A stretch of DNA of 64,000 nucleotides from Lachnospiraceae bacterium (GCA_017553505.1 JAFZLD010000014.1:1-64000), one strand, 5' to 3'. Shown: positions 15,333 through 23,563, counted from the stretch's first letter. Notes: generated by a model not told the origin, from the letters alone. Numbers and translations: made by a program.

Positions 15333-15675
15333 TCGCCTTGTAGTTCTCCTTCAGCATCTTCTGATATTCTGCTCTGGAAATCTCGCCCTTAAGCATCTTG
15401 CCAATAGCGTCTACGCCAGCTTTGCCTATACTAAGATTCTCTATTGCCAGTGTTGCCTGAGTCTGCCGTAACATGTCAATCTGAGCAGTCGTATATTCTT
15501 GCTCAATATACCCGTCACTCTTCATAACTCTTGAAATCAGCGAAGTTACGTAATCGGGCGGATTAGTCTTGCCCTGTTCCCAATGCTGGATATTGGCTAC
15601 CGGAATTCCAAGGTACAAAGCAAACTTATTCTGGGACATTCCCGTTGTACTTCTAAGTGCTTTTATAGCATTCAT
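15319..15675 (-). CDS. Xre HTH fused to a VbhA-like anti-Fic helix (antitoxin)
   Basis: The 118-residue protein has an Xre DNA-binding domain at 1-50 (LRSTTGMSQNKFALYLGIP, then VANIQHWEQGKTNPP). At 66-112 is a helical part with TLAIEN (75-80), which fits the inhibitory [ST]xxxE[GN] motif of VbhA-like Fic antitoxins. LKGEISRAEYQKML follows, like the second VbhA helix. It would bind Fic, block ATP orientation with Glu79, and repress the shared promoter. ATG at 15675 follows GGAGGG. The fusion of repressor and anti-Fic helix is an inference from sequence. Confidence 0.8.
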   Translation of the reverse strand: MNAIKALRSTTGMSQNKFALYLGIPVANIQHWEQGKTNPPDYVTSLISRVMKSDGYIEQEYTTAQIDMLRQTQATLAIENLSIGKAGVDAIGKMLKGEISRAEYQKMLKENYKANGKH

Positions 15676-15696
15676 AAAACAGCCCTCCGTATACTT

Positions 15697-15726
15697 ATAG
15701 TATATACTATTAATATATATTATCAA
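15697..15726 (-). promoter_or_regulatory. fic operon promoter with palindromic operator
   Basis: Minus strand TTGATA (15721-15726), 18 bases, TACTAT (15697-15702). The perfect 14-bp palindrome ATAGTATATACTAT (15697-15710) overlaps the -10 box, as expected for antitoxin autorepression. Confidence 0.65.
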
Positions 15727-15744
15727 GCCATTCCATGAAATCTT

Positions 15745-15921
15745 TTATCTTTCTTTTGCAAGATACTCCACCGGCACTTCCTTCGTAAGCCATACGCCGT
15801 TGACTGAGCGATAGAACTTAAAGCCGTCGCGGTGCATACGACCCGCACGGACGGTATAGATTACGGGCTTGTGGCAAAGGATGAGGGAGATGAATTTGGA
15901 GGTGTCGTTGGTGTTACTCAT
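15745..15921 (-). pseudogene. Internally deleted RNA 2'-phosphotransferase (KptA/Tpt1) remnant
   Basis: A 58-codon frame begins MSNTNDTSKFISLILCHKP, the start of KptA (DTSKFLSFVLRHKP in relatives). It then continues directly with VIYTVRAGRMHRDGFKFYRS and NGVWLTKEVPVEYL, the last part of KptA. Roughly 110-120 central residues are missing, including the substrate-binding Arg/His region. The join falls at a His/Gly-Lys-Pro-Val type sequence present on both sides in homologues, suggesting an in-frame deletion by short homology. Start codon and GGAGG are intact, so a short protein may still be made. Catalytic activity is not expected. The family call is made from remembered homologue sequence. Confidence 0.75.
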
Positions 15922-15976
15922 TGAGGTATCCTCCTTATGGTAATCCTAATAATATAAATCGTACCAGAACTGAGTA

Positions 15977-16300
15977 TAATGCATAAAACCCGCGAAATCC
16001 CCAATTTTATCCATTGTTTTGTAGGCATTTTTCTGGGCACCAATGCATAAAATCGCGAAAAGCTGTTTTTTATCCATTGTTAGCGGGGCTTTGAAACCGA
16101 TACAAGGCTGATTTTGGGCAAAAGCAAGGGATAAAAGCCGGAAATTAAGACTTTTATCCTTTGTCTGCTACATTTTTAAACTGATATTCTGAAAAAACAA
16201 TGCATAAAAAAGGCAGAATTGGACTTTTTATCCATCCCACCTATTTTTTTGCCCTGATTTTTAATGGATAAAATGGCGAAAATCGCGAATTTATGCATTA
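15977..16300. repeat. Array A: five 39-40 nt palindromic units
   Basis: Units lie at 15977-16016, 16041-16079, 16125-16163, 16198-16236 and 16262-16300. Each has inverted ends of the type YAATGSATAAAA … TTTTATSCATTR (one unit has AAGGGATAAAA/TTTTATCCTTT). The 13-15 nt core is variable and often contains GCGAAA. Start-to-start distances are 64, 84, 73 and 64 bp. No ORF or terminator function is evident. The array fills the 421-base gap between the kptA remnant and the SGNH hydrolase. Confidence 0.8.
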
Positions 16301-16343
16301 CTGCCCCGAAAATGGTCTTTAAAAGCCCCACAGCAGTCTGTAA

Positions 16344-16991
16344 CTATACTCCCATCTCCTTCACCTTCCGGTACACGCCCTCGGCGAGGGCTTTGTGGCC
16401 GTCTTCCATGAGGTGGAGGGAGTCGGCAGAGCCGGCGGTGCAGAGGGTGGCGGCGTCGAGAAAGTCGCAGTCGAATTGCCGGGCCACAAGCTTGTACCAG
16501 TAAGCCAGATGCTTGGAGTTCTCGATTACGGTGTCCACGTCAAAGAAAGGCGCGAAGGGGGATGACGCCAGGTCATCGCCGAGGTGCGGAGGCGCCACGA
16601 TCAGAATCTTAGGCTGAATACCGCACTGGTACTGCAGAAAGCTCTTGGTCTTCATGAGCATGTTCTGCAAGCTGCCCGCGATGTCGCCGGCGGGCAAGTG
16701 GAACTTAGCCTTAAGGTCGTTGGAACCGAGCATGATTATTAAAAGGTCGAAAGGCTTCTGGCTTTCCACCATGGGAAGTATATAGTCCATGCCGCACTTG
16801 CAGCCCCACTCCCAGGGATCGGCGTTAGCGATGGTGCGGCCGTTCTGGCCTTCCTCGATAATCGTATAGTCATCGCCCAGAAGGTGCTGAAGCACCATGG
16901 GCCATCTTGTGTTTTCATCGTAGCGGCTCCCGTTAGTAGGGTTATATCCCCAGGTATTAGAGTCGCCAAAGCAAATGATTCGTTTCTTCAT
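16344..16991 (-). CDS. SGNH/GDSL family hydrolase
   Basis: The 215-residue protein has the SGNH blocks. GDSN is near residues 9-12 (IICFGDSNTWGYNP), block II GQNGRT at about 49-54, block III GSND at about 93-96, and the His block DSLHLMEDGHKAL near the C-terminus. It lacks a signal peptide, so it acts in the cytoplasm, probably as an arylesterase or acetyl-esterase on sugars. ATG at 16991 is preceded by GGAG; the start four codons upstream is a GTG within this site. It is co-transcribed with the membrane gene 15 bases upstream. Confidence 0.85.
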   Translation of the reverse strand: MKKRIICFGDSNTWGYNPTNGSRYDENTRWPMVLQHLLGDDYTIIEEGQNGRTIANADPWEWGCKCGMDYILPMVESQKPFDLLIIMLGSNDLKAKFHLPAGDIAGSLQNMLMKTKSFLQYQCGIQPKILIVAPPHLGDDLASSPFAPFFDVDTVIENSKHLAYWYKLVARQFDCDFLDAATLCTAGSADSLHLMEDGHKALAEGVYRKVKEMGV

Positions 16992-17006
16992 CTTCTTCTC
17001 CACTAA

Positions 17007-17513
17007 TTACACTTTATTCTTGCACGTCACATACACATGTGCCACGCCGAACACTACTGCGAATACCACAAGCAGCCAGTGTCCCATCGTCACACCGCAC
17101 AGCAGGAAAATCGCTGTAGGTATCACAGCAAGCGCAATCTGCTTGCCAAAAGAAGGCTTCTTAAAGTACAGCATCCACACTACCCAGTAAGCCACGAGCA
17201 ATACAGCGTTTCCGAACAGGTAAGCCAGGAACAGCGCCACATTGCTGAATCCAAACTCGGCTATTCCCACATTGAATATCATAAGAAGCATGCAAGCGTA
17301 TCTGCCTACCTGCTCGAGGATATTCATGAACATGTTCTTGCACTTGTTTTTCTGCCCCTTAACTGCTATAGCATAAATAATGTTGGGAATCAATATCAGC
17401 ACCACAATAATCAGTCCGAATATATTGAGCCACGAAGTGTTTCCCAGTTCTCCCGCGATAAATACGGATGTGGGGCCGTCGGCTCCCCCAATCATCATAT
17501 ACTTGTCTATCAT
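17007..17513 (-). CDS. Membrane protein with an OadB-like N-terminal motif
   Basis: The 168-residue protein begins MIDKYMMIGGADGPTSVFIA. IGGADGPT is the hallmark of the beta subunit of Na+-pumping decarboxylases (OadB/GcdB), where it takes part in Na+ binding within a much larger protein. Here it is followed by an unrelated membrane part with spans near 29-48, 68-86, 88-113, 123-140 and 144-160. Start is supported by AAGGAG. It is the first gene of a pair with the SGNH hydrolase. Function is unknown; the motif may be a mobile peptide or a cation site. Confidence 0.6.
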   Translation of the reverse strand: MIDKYMMIGGADGPTSVFIAGELGNTSWLNIFGLIIVVLILIPNIIYAIAVKGQKNKCKNMFMNILEQVGRYACMLLMIFNVGIAEFGFSNVALFLAYLFGNAVLLVAYWVVWMLYFKKPSFGKQIALAVIPTAIFLLCGVTMGHWLLVVFAVVFGVAHVYVTCKNKV

Positions 17514-17577
17514 TTACCATTCTCCTTTCAGTTTCTTTTGATTTTATTAGATTGTATCACAACTTCTTAATAAACGC

Positions 17578-17615
17578 CAAAAGAAAAAATCGGGAGCCCC
17601 CACCGGTGCTCCCGA
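17578..17615 (-). terminator. Intrinsic terminator of the GGDEF operon
   Basis: Minus-strand stem TCGGGAGCACC / GGTGGGGGCTCCCGA followed by TTTTTTCTTTTGG. Confidence 0.8.
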
Positions 17616-17625
17616 CTCACAATCT

Positions 17626-18960
17626 TTAATGCGGTATTATTATACCTCCGAAGTACTCCGGCATGCCCTCGCTGTCAGTTAACACGAATCCTCTCGTCGA
17701 GAGAATGGCATAGCTTCCGTCCGCTTTTCTCGCCCTATACACTAGCGGTCGCAACTCCATATCGCCTCGCAGAACCGCTTCTACGGCCTCTTCATAGCTT
17801 TCCATGTCATCCGGGTGTATGTAGTCGTGCCAGATTTTATCGGCATGATACATGTACTCGGACTTAAGCCCGAAATCATTAACCAGCTTTAATGACCACC
17901 GGGAATAGTCGTATCTCAAATCGTTGATGTAGATATAGCTTTCGCCCGCCACGGTATAAAGTGCCCCGAACATTCCGTCGAGGAGGCGCTTTCTTTCGTC
18001 GGTGATAAGGCTGTCCGTTTCTCCCGTGCGCCTGATGCAGTCCGCGACTTTGTTGGCTTTCATGGCCTTTTTGTTTTCATACATTTCGGCGTCGGCGCGT
18101 TCGTATACGTTGTTGAAGTTCCTATCAATGCCGGTTCGGTACTCCGCCATGCCGCTTGCAACTTCCGGGCCCGTGCGGGTCCTTCCGTTCTTAAGAGACA
18201 CTTCCCTGAGCACCTCTAACAGCTTGTCTCTCTTCTCGTAGTCCCCGTCCGTAAGCACCGCAGCGAATTCGTCGCCGCCGGTTCTGAACACGGGGCTGTG
18301 CTTGAAGGTCTCGCAAATCATTCGGGCGGCTCTCTTAATAGCCTCATCGCCGAAGCTGTGGCCTCTGGTGTCATTCATATTCTTCAGACCGTTGACATCG
18401 CACACCACCACCGCGAAGGGCTTCGTGCTTTTGCCCCTGATAATGTCTTCGTTGATTTCTTCGAGACTCTCAAGAAACGCGTTGCGGTTCTTAATTCCCG
18501 TGAGCGCATCGATATTGGCCTTTCGCTCTGCCGACCGAAGGTTCTTTTCCTGCTCCGCCTTCTCGAGGTACTCTCTGTCTATATTTTCAAGACAGCATAA
18601 TATATGCTTCTTGTCTTCGCACAACAGCGTAACCTGGCGCACATGCTCCACCACTCCGTGGGCCAGCACTCGACATTCGACCATAAAAGGCGTATTATTC
18701 TCAAGCCGCTTAAGAATCGCTTTCTTGTCATACACCGCCAACAGCTCATCAAGGTCGTCGGCGTCGACAAAAGAAGGCGCGTTTTCTTTGGCTAGGCTAA
18801 AGAAATCGTCCCCTTCTTCGGGCATACCGCTCACGCCGGTAACGTGCGACCGCACCATCTGCTTGAAGTGCCCGGTCTCGATATCGACATAATACATGCT
18901 GACAAAATGCCCCGCGAGCGCGTTTGCTATCATGTTGGCATCTGATTGATTAAGGTTCAT
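17626..18960 (-). CDS. PAS-GGDEF-PAS diguanylate cyclase
   Basis: The 444-residue protein has an N-terminal PAS-like domain (about 10-130, with ALAGHFVSMYYVDIETGHF), a GGDEF domain (about 150-310) and a second C-terminal PAS fold (about 335-440, WHDYIHPDDMESYEEAV). The GGDEF signature (228-232) is intact in FRTGGDEFAAVL, with DALTGIKNRNAF at 151-162, so cyclic di-GMP synthesis is expected. The inhibitory RxxD site five residues before GGDEF is absent (KHSPVFRT), so product feedback through it is unlikely. No membrane spans. ATG at 18960 follows AAGGTG. A PAS placed after the cyclase domain is uncommon. Confidence 0.88.
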   Translation of the reverse strand: MNLNQSDANMIANALAGHFVSMYYVDIETGHFKQMVRSHVTGVSGMPEEGDDFFSLAKENAPSFVDADDLDELLAVYDKKAILKRLENNTPFMVECRVLAHGVVEHVRQVTLLCEDKKHILCCLENIDREYLEKAEQEKNLRSAERKANIDALTGIKNRNAFLESLEEINEDIIRGKSTKPFAVVVCDVNGLKNMNDTRGHSFGDEAIKRAARMICETFKHSPVFRTGGDEFAAVLTDGDYEKRDKLLEVLREVSLKNGRTRTGPEVASGMAEYRTGIDRNFNNVYERADAEMYENKKAMKANKVADCIRRTGETDSLITDERKRLLDGMFGALYTVAGESYIYINDLRYDYSRWSLKLVNDFGLKSEYMYHADKIWHDYIHPDDMESYEEAVEAVLRGDMELRPLVYRARKADGSYAILSTRGFVLTDSEGMPEYFGGIIIPH

Positions 18961-18984
18961 TCCGTTCACCTTTAAGCGGCCCGT

Positions 18985-19215
18985 CTATATATCCAAAAGA
19001 ATCTGTATCCACTTAGCCGTGGACAAGTCCGCACTTTTACCCTTGTGTTTATCGATTACCTCAAATTCCTCAGCCTTTTTGGCGTCGGAGTAGATTTCCA
19101 CCAGTAACTGCTCGAGAAGCTGCTGTAAATCTTCTTCTTCGGCGTTTTCTAAGTACATAAGCCTCGCTTCGGCGGGCATTGAGCGTAAATCATCAAGTAA
19201 AGCGCTGCTCTCCAT
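18985..19215 (-). CDS. Small acidic helical protein preceding the GGDEF gene
   Basis: The 76-residue product begins MESSALLDDLRSMPAEAR and is rich in Glu and Leu (AEEEDLQQLLEQLLVEIYSD), with a predicted helical core and no membrane span. GGAG precedes the ATG at 19215. A longer start at 19287 lacks a ribosome site. It is the promoter-proximal gene, 24 bases before the diguanylate cyclase, so it may be a partner or regulator of that enzyme. No family is recognised. Confidence 0.6.
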   Translation of the reverse strand: MESSALLDDLRSMPAEARLMYLENAEEEDLQQLLEQLLVEIYSDAKKAEEFEVIDKHKGKSADLSTAKWIQILLDI

Positions 19216-19367
19216 TCGATTTTCTCCTTTACACAAGCATTCCCCATTTCGTATATTGTAACCAAAGGCAAGCAACGATAAATTCAAAATGTTACAGATT
19301 CGTATTTTTTCTATCGGTTAATTAATTATGTGATACAATTTAATCAATTTAAATCAGGAGGTACGGC

Positions 19368-21269
19368 GTGAGCGAGGCACTGTACGATCTTTCCTTCATG
19401 ATTGCTGCGTTTGTATTTAACGTTACCCTTTGTATCCTGGTAACCGTCAGCGGCACTGAAGTTAAGCAAAAGAATCTGACTTTCAGAAACTTCACTTACA
19501 TTCTGCTTTTGGGCAATATAATAACGTGCTGTGACGTCTTGTTCAGGCGCACTCCGATTTTCTTTGTGCCTTATTACGTAAGGCTTATTTTCTATGTGTT
19601 ATCTTTCTTTTCCAATGTTATGTTAACCTATTTCTTCGCGATTTATGCGGAGAGTTTCTTTGTGACGACAAGGCGCAGGAAGTTTTTTTCTGTAGTTAAC
19701 GAGATACTTCTGGTAGGGCTTTTCGCGCTGGCTGTGGTGAGCGCGATTGTCACTATTCCGAATATCGGTGAGGATAAGTACTCGTATCTGCTTCCTACGG
19801 TTCCTAAATATATTCTGGCGTACTTCGCAGAGATTTATTATCTGCTGTATGCGATGGTTGTTTTCTTTGTAAACAGTAAGGAATTGAACCGTCGTGCGCG
19901 TATTACCGCTATTGCTGCTTTCAGCGTGACTATCGGCATTATCGTCTTCGAAGTGTTCAATCCTACCGAGGTTTACTTTAACTATTTCGGCGCGATTCTG
20001 GGCCTTTACATCTTCTACATGGGCGTTGAGACTCCCGACTACAAGAACCTCATCGCCACCATGAAGGAGCTCGAGCAGGCAAGGCTCAAGGCTGATGAAG
20101 CCAATCGCTCCAAGTCCGATTTCCTCGCCAATATGTCTCACGAGATTCGTACCCCCATCAATGCGGTCATCGGTATGAACGAGATGATTATGCGTGAGGC
20201 AAAGGATGAAAAGATTGCGGATTATTCGAAGAACATCGAGAGTGCGGGGCGAAGCCTTCTTTCGATAATAAACGATATTCTGGATCTGTCTAAGATTGAA
20301 GCGGGCAAGATGGAGCTTACCGAGGCGCCTTACAAGTTCAGTTCGCTTATTAATGATGTAGTCGTTATGATATCGGTCAAGGCACGGGAAAAGAACCTTG
20401 CTTTTAACGTGAATGTCGATGAGACGTTGCCCGACGGTCTGTACGGTGACGAGATTCGCATCAGGCAGATTATTACCAACGTTTTGAACAATGCTGTTAA
20501 GTACACGGAAAAGGGTAGCGTGACACTTACGGTTGATTATAATCGCACGGGCGATGACTGTAATCTGCTTGTGAGGGTTACCGATACGGGCATAGGAATT
20601 AAGCCCGAAGATATAGACAAAGTATTTGAGAAGTTCGACCGCGCCGACATGGAGCGTAATAAGACGATTGAGGGTACCGGTCTCGGACTTACGATTGTTA
20701 AGCGGCTTCTTGTTATGATGGACGGTACCATCAGTGTTGAGAGTGAGTATGGCAAGGGTTCGACTTTCTTTTTACGTATTCCGCAGAAGATTCGGGATGA
20801 CGATGCTATCGGCGATTATCGTAAGAAATTCAGCTCAGCTTCCGCTTCGGACGGCGGCTACAAGGAATTATTCCACGCGCCCGATGCCGAGATTCTGGTG
20901 GTGGACGATACGCTTATCAACTTAACAGTTGTGCGTGCGCTTCTTAAGAAGACCAAGATTAAAATAGATACCGCCACGAGCGCGGCTGAGGCGCTTATTA
21001 AGACCACGGAGAAAAAATACGATACGATTCTTCTCGACAACCGCATGCCCGGTATGGACGGCGCCGAGGCTCTTCCTATCATGCGTACTCAGGAGGGCGG
21101 TCTTAACAAGGAAACTCCCGTCGTGTGCCTGACTGCCGATGCTGTTTCCGGCGCGAGGGAACGATACATTGCCGAGGGCTTCACGGATTATCTTACCAAG
21201 CCGATTGAAAGCGCAGCGTTAGAGCGTATGTTACTTAAGTATCTTCCCAAGGACAAGACCAAGGGGTAG
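19368..21269 (+). CDS. Hybrid sensor histidine kinase/response regulator
   Basis: The 633-residue protein has six or seven N-terminal membrane spans (within 7-220), a short coiled linker (KELEQARLKADEANRSK), then the HisKA domain with His258 in NMSHEIRTPINA. A complete HATPase follows (N-box QIITNVLNNAVKYTEKG, G1 DTGIGI, G2 GTGLGL). A C-terminal receiver has Asp557 (LLDNRMPGMDG), Thr589 and Lys611. It would autophosphorylate and relay to its own receiver; no output domain is present, so another protein carries the signal. Start is GTG at 19368 behind AGGAGG. It is divergent from the cyclic di-GMP operon, with 152 bases between the two starts. Confidence 0.92.
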   Translation: MSEALYDLSFMIAAFVFNVTLCILVTVSGTEVKQKNLTFRNFTYILLLGNIITCCDVLFRRTPIFFVPYYVRLIFYVLSFFSNVMLTYFFAIYAESFFVTTRRRKFFSVVNEILLVGLFALAVVSAIVTIPNIGEDKYSYLLPTVPKYILAYFAEIYYLLYAMVVFFVNSKELNRRARITAIAAFSVTIGIIVFEVFNPTEVYFNYFGAILGLYIFYMGVETPDYKNLIATMKELEQARLKADEANRSKSDFLANMSHEIRTPINAVIGMNEMIMREAKDEKIADYSKNIESAGRSLLSIINDILDLSKIEAGKMELTEAPYKFSSLINDVVVMISVKAREKNLAFNVNVDETLPDGLYGDEIRIRQIITNVLNNAVKYTEKGSVTLTVDYNRTGDDCNLLVRVTDTGIGIKPEDIDKVFEKFDRADMERNKTIEGTGLGLTIVKRLLVMMDGTISVESEYGKGSTFFLRIPQKIRDDDAIGDYRKKFSSASASDGGYKELFHAPDAEILVVDDTLINLTVVRALLKKTKIKIDTATSAAEALIKTTEKKYDTILLDNRMPGMDGAEALPIMRTQEGGLNKETPVVCLTADAVSGARERYIAEGFTDYLTKPIESAALERMLLKYLPKDKTKG

Positions 21270-21285
21270 ATTTCTCTGAACATCA

Positions 21286-21313
21286 AAAGAGGGCCACTGC
21301 TGTGACCCTCTTT
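21286..21313. terminator. Bidirectional terminator
   Basis: AAAGAGGG-CAC-TGCT-GTG-CCCTCTTT between the convergent kinase and lipoprotein genes. Confidence 0.75.
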
Positions 21314-21326
21314 AATATTGCTCTGA

Positions 21327-22244
21327 TTACGGTAAACTTTCGATGTAGATTGCGGGACGCACGCCCATGTCTTCTTTGGTAACGTTCTGTCCGTAGAAGT
21401 ATCCTGCGCGTCCGTATATCGTTACGCTGCCGGCCACGAAGTTCTTGTTACCGGGGGTACGTGTCCACCACTGGGCGCCGGTTCTGTTGACATTGTCCTT
21501 AAGATACGCTTCGATTTCGCTTGATTTGAACAAGTTGTCATTTAAGAATCTGTGCATCTCATCGCCTTCTGCGTAATCTTCTGTTATCGTCTCTACCGAA
21601 GCTCCCTGCGCGATTGCGTAAGGTGTTGCCTCGACTATAAGCTTATCTGAAAGGCCAAACAGTCTGTCATCTTCCCAGATGCTGAATTCATAATAATCTA
21701 CCACTTCTTTGGTACTTAAAATGAATACTTTCTCGTTGGTTTCGTTGCCGGCGTCGGTGCCGTAGTATTCGTTGGCGGGGTTCTCGTTGGTTACTTCAAG
21801 AACTGACTTTTGTTCTTTGGGCGTGAATGCGGTGTTTAAGAAGTCGGTGTTAAGCCAGATTCTTAAGTCCGATGAGCCCCATGTAATGGAAGCCATGTTG
21901 GGGTCGTACTGCCTTGCATCGAGCACGTAGCGGCTTACGAGAAGCACGCCCTTGTCTGTGGTTGCAAGTATCTCCCACTCAATCGGCTCCGCGCCGTTGT
22001 CAAGGTCGCCGTCTTGTTCGTAGTTACCGAATACCAGATATCCCTCGTCGTTAATGCTCATAATAGGTTCTTCCTTGGGTTCCGGTGCGGGTTCTTCCAC
22101 GCCGGGCTCTACACTGGGCTCCACGCTAGCCTCAACTGATGCGGGTGATTCCGAGACAACGCTCACAGGTGATTCTGCGCACGCAGTCAGTGAGATAATT
22201 AATAAAGCAGATACAAATATTGCAAGAAATCTCTTTTGTTTCAT
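21327..22244 (-). CDS. DUF6273-type lipoprotein
   Basis: The 305-residue protein has a lipoprotein signal (FVSALLIISLTAC, Cys22). A Pro/Glu/Ser/Val-rich linker (about 23-60) and a soluble domain follow: GAEPIEWEILATTDKGVLLV, SRYVLDARQYD, WGSSDLRIWLN, and near the end WWTRTPG and GVRPAIYIE. These are features of DUF6273, a C-type-lectin-like (FGE-like) surface domain in Firmicutes. It is surface-anchored; ligand unknown. AAGGAGG is upstream of the ATG. A divergent paralog lies at 31583-32458. Confidence 0.8.
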   Translation of the reverse strand: MKQKRFLAIFVSALLIISLTACAESPVSVVSESPASVEASVEPSVEPGVEEPAPEPKEEPIMSINDEGYLVFGNYEQDGDLDNGAEPIEWEILATTDKGVLLVSRYVLDARQYDPNMASITWGSSDLRIWLNTDFLNTAFTPKEQKSVLEVTNENPANEYYGTDAGNETNEKVFILSTKEVVDYYEFSIWEDDRLFGLSDKLIVEATPYAIAQGASVETITEDYAEGDEMHRFLNDNLFKSSEIEAYLKDNVNRTGAQWWTRTPGNKNFVAGSVTIYGRAGYFYGQNVTKEDMGVRPAIYIESLP

Positions 22245-22333
22245 TGTTCCTCCTTATTACACAAGGCGATATCGCCTTCTTTTCCCATTATGATAAAAGA
22301 AAACGGTTAACCTAAGATTAAGTTGTGCCCAAG

Positions 22334-22360
22334 AAAAGGGACCTCCGCCCGGGAAGTCCC
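22334..22360 (-). terminator. Intrinsic terminator of the beta-lactamase-fold gene
   Basis: Minus-strand GGGAC … GTCCC stem with a GC-rich inner part (TTCCCGGGCGGAG), then TTTTCTTGGG. Confidence 0.65.
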
Positions 22361-22393
22361 TGTGTAACACTGTATTCTGTTGCGCACGGCCTG

Positions 22394-23563
22394 TTACAGC
22401 ATTATGCCGTTAACTACCGCGCGAACTCTGTGATGGTGATAGAGCTCTTCGTTGGGAGCCATGTTGTGCATGTAGGCTACCGCGAATTTGTCGGTGGGGT
22501 CAGCTTCTACCCAGATGCCTGTGCCGCCGGTCCAGCCGAAGTTGCCGAGATGGCCGTTGTGGCCGTACTTCTGAGTCATGAGTGTGCGGAAGCCGAGGCC
22601 GTAGCCGTAGCCTGCGAGATAGTCGTTCTCGAAGTCCTTAAGCTGTACGGGACCTAACTGGTTCTCATGAAGCATAGCAACGGTGCCGCTTCCTAAGAAC
22701 TTGCGTCCCTTGTAATTACCGCCGTTGGCAAGCATCTGCATGAATACTGCAAAATCATGTGCGCTGATAAGCAGGTTAGGTCTTGCGCCTGCGGGAACGC
22801 TGTCGGGCTCGGGGGTTAAGAAGTACTTCGTAGGCTCAAACTGTCCGGGGCCTTTCTTAGCATAATTGGTTACGATTCTGTCTCTGTTGTGAGGTCTGGC
22901 AAAAGTATCCGCGTCCTCAAGCTCAAGCGGGTCGATAAGGCGGTCCTTGAATACCTCTCTTAAAGGCTTACCCTCGAATGTCTCTACCAGTACACCTGTG
23001 ATTTCCGAGCCGAAGCCGTAAAGCCAATGTGAGCCGGGCTCAAACATTACAGGCACCTCTGACATGGCCCTTACTTCCTCCTGAATCGTGCTGGGGCCTT
23101 TCTTAAGCAATTCCTCCATCTGCTTGCTCATAGCCGCCAAGGTGGGCGTTGTAGGGTTGATAGCGGGCATCATGCAGTAAGGAAGTCCGCACATCATAGC
23201 AACAGCGTCACGAATGGTGATGGGCTTATCAAGCGGAGCCGTATCAATCTCGCCGTTGGGAAGCTTGATAAACTTCTGAGTATTCTTCCACTCCGGCAGA
23301 TAATAATAAAGCGGATCGCTGAAGAGGAACTTGCCCTCTTCAAAAATCATGCCAAGGATAGCGTAAGTAAAAAGCTTCGTCGTCGAAGCCTGGCTGAACA
23401 TACTGTGTACATCCACTTTCTTGCAGGCCTCAATATCCGCGTAACCCGCTTCCCCATGGTAAATCATTTCATCCCCCTGCATTATCGCAACCGCGCAACC
23501 GGGGTTGGTGCCCTGCTCCACAAAAGCGTTAAGCAGGTTGTCAAGTTTCTTAAAATCCCTCAT
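22394..23563 (-). CDS. Serine beta-lactamase-fold hydrolase (class C / esterase type)
   Basis: The 389-residue protein has the SxxK motif STTK at about 60-63 (FSQASTTKLFTYAILG). A Tyr motif variant follows in HWLYGFGSEITG, then the C-terminal HNGHLGNFGWTGGTGIWVEADP, which replaces the KTG box with a Trp-Thr-Gly-Gly type. There is no signal peptide, which argues against a periplasm-type beta-lactamase and favours an intracellular esterase or D-amino-acid hydrolase. It is monocistronic with its own terminator. Confidence 0.82.
   Translation of the reverse strand: MRDFKKLDNLLNAFVEQGTNPGCAVAIMQGDEMIYHGEAGYADIEACKKVDVHSMFSQASTTKLFTYAILGMIFEEGKFLFSDPLYYYLPEWKNTQKFIKLPNGEIDTAPLDKPITIRDAVAMMCGLPYCMMPAINPTTPTLAAMSKQMEELLKKGPSTIQEEVRAMSEVPVMFEPGSHWLYGFGSEITGVLVETFEGKPLREVFKDRLIDPLELEDADTFARPHNRDRIVTNYAKKGPGQFEPTKYFLTPEPDSVPAGARPNLLISAHDFAVFMQMLANGGNYKGRKFLGSGTVAMLHENQLGPVQLKDFENDYLAGYGYGLGFRTLMTQKYGHNGHLGNFGWTGGTGIWVEADPTDKFAVAYMHNMAPNEELYHHHRVRAVVNGIML

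Noticed and set aside
1-16000. A complete integrative element spanning the accessory zone
   Set aside because: Only the replication-like tail is element-specific; no integrase, relaxase or attachment repeats were seen.
15977-16300. CRISPR array
   Set aside because: Units are palindromes with variable cores and conserved ends, spacing varies 64-84, and no cas genes are present.
22394-23563. Antibiotic-resistance beta-lactamase
   Set aside because: No signal peptide and an altered KTG box; an esterase or amidase of the same fold is more likely.
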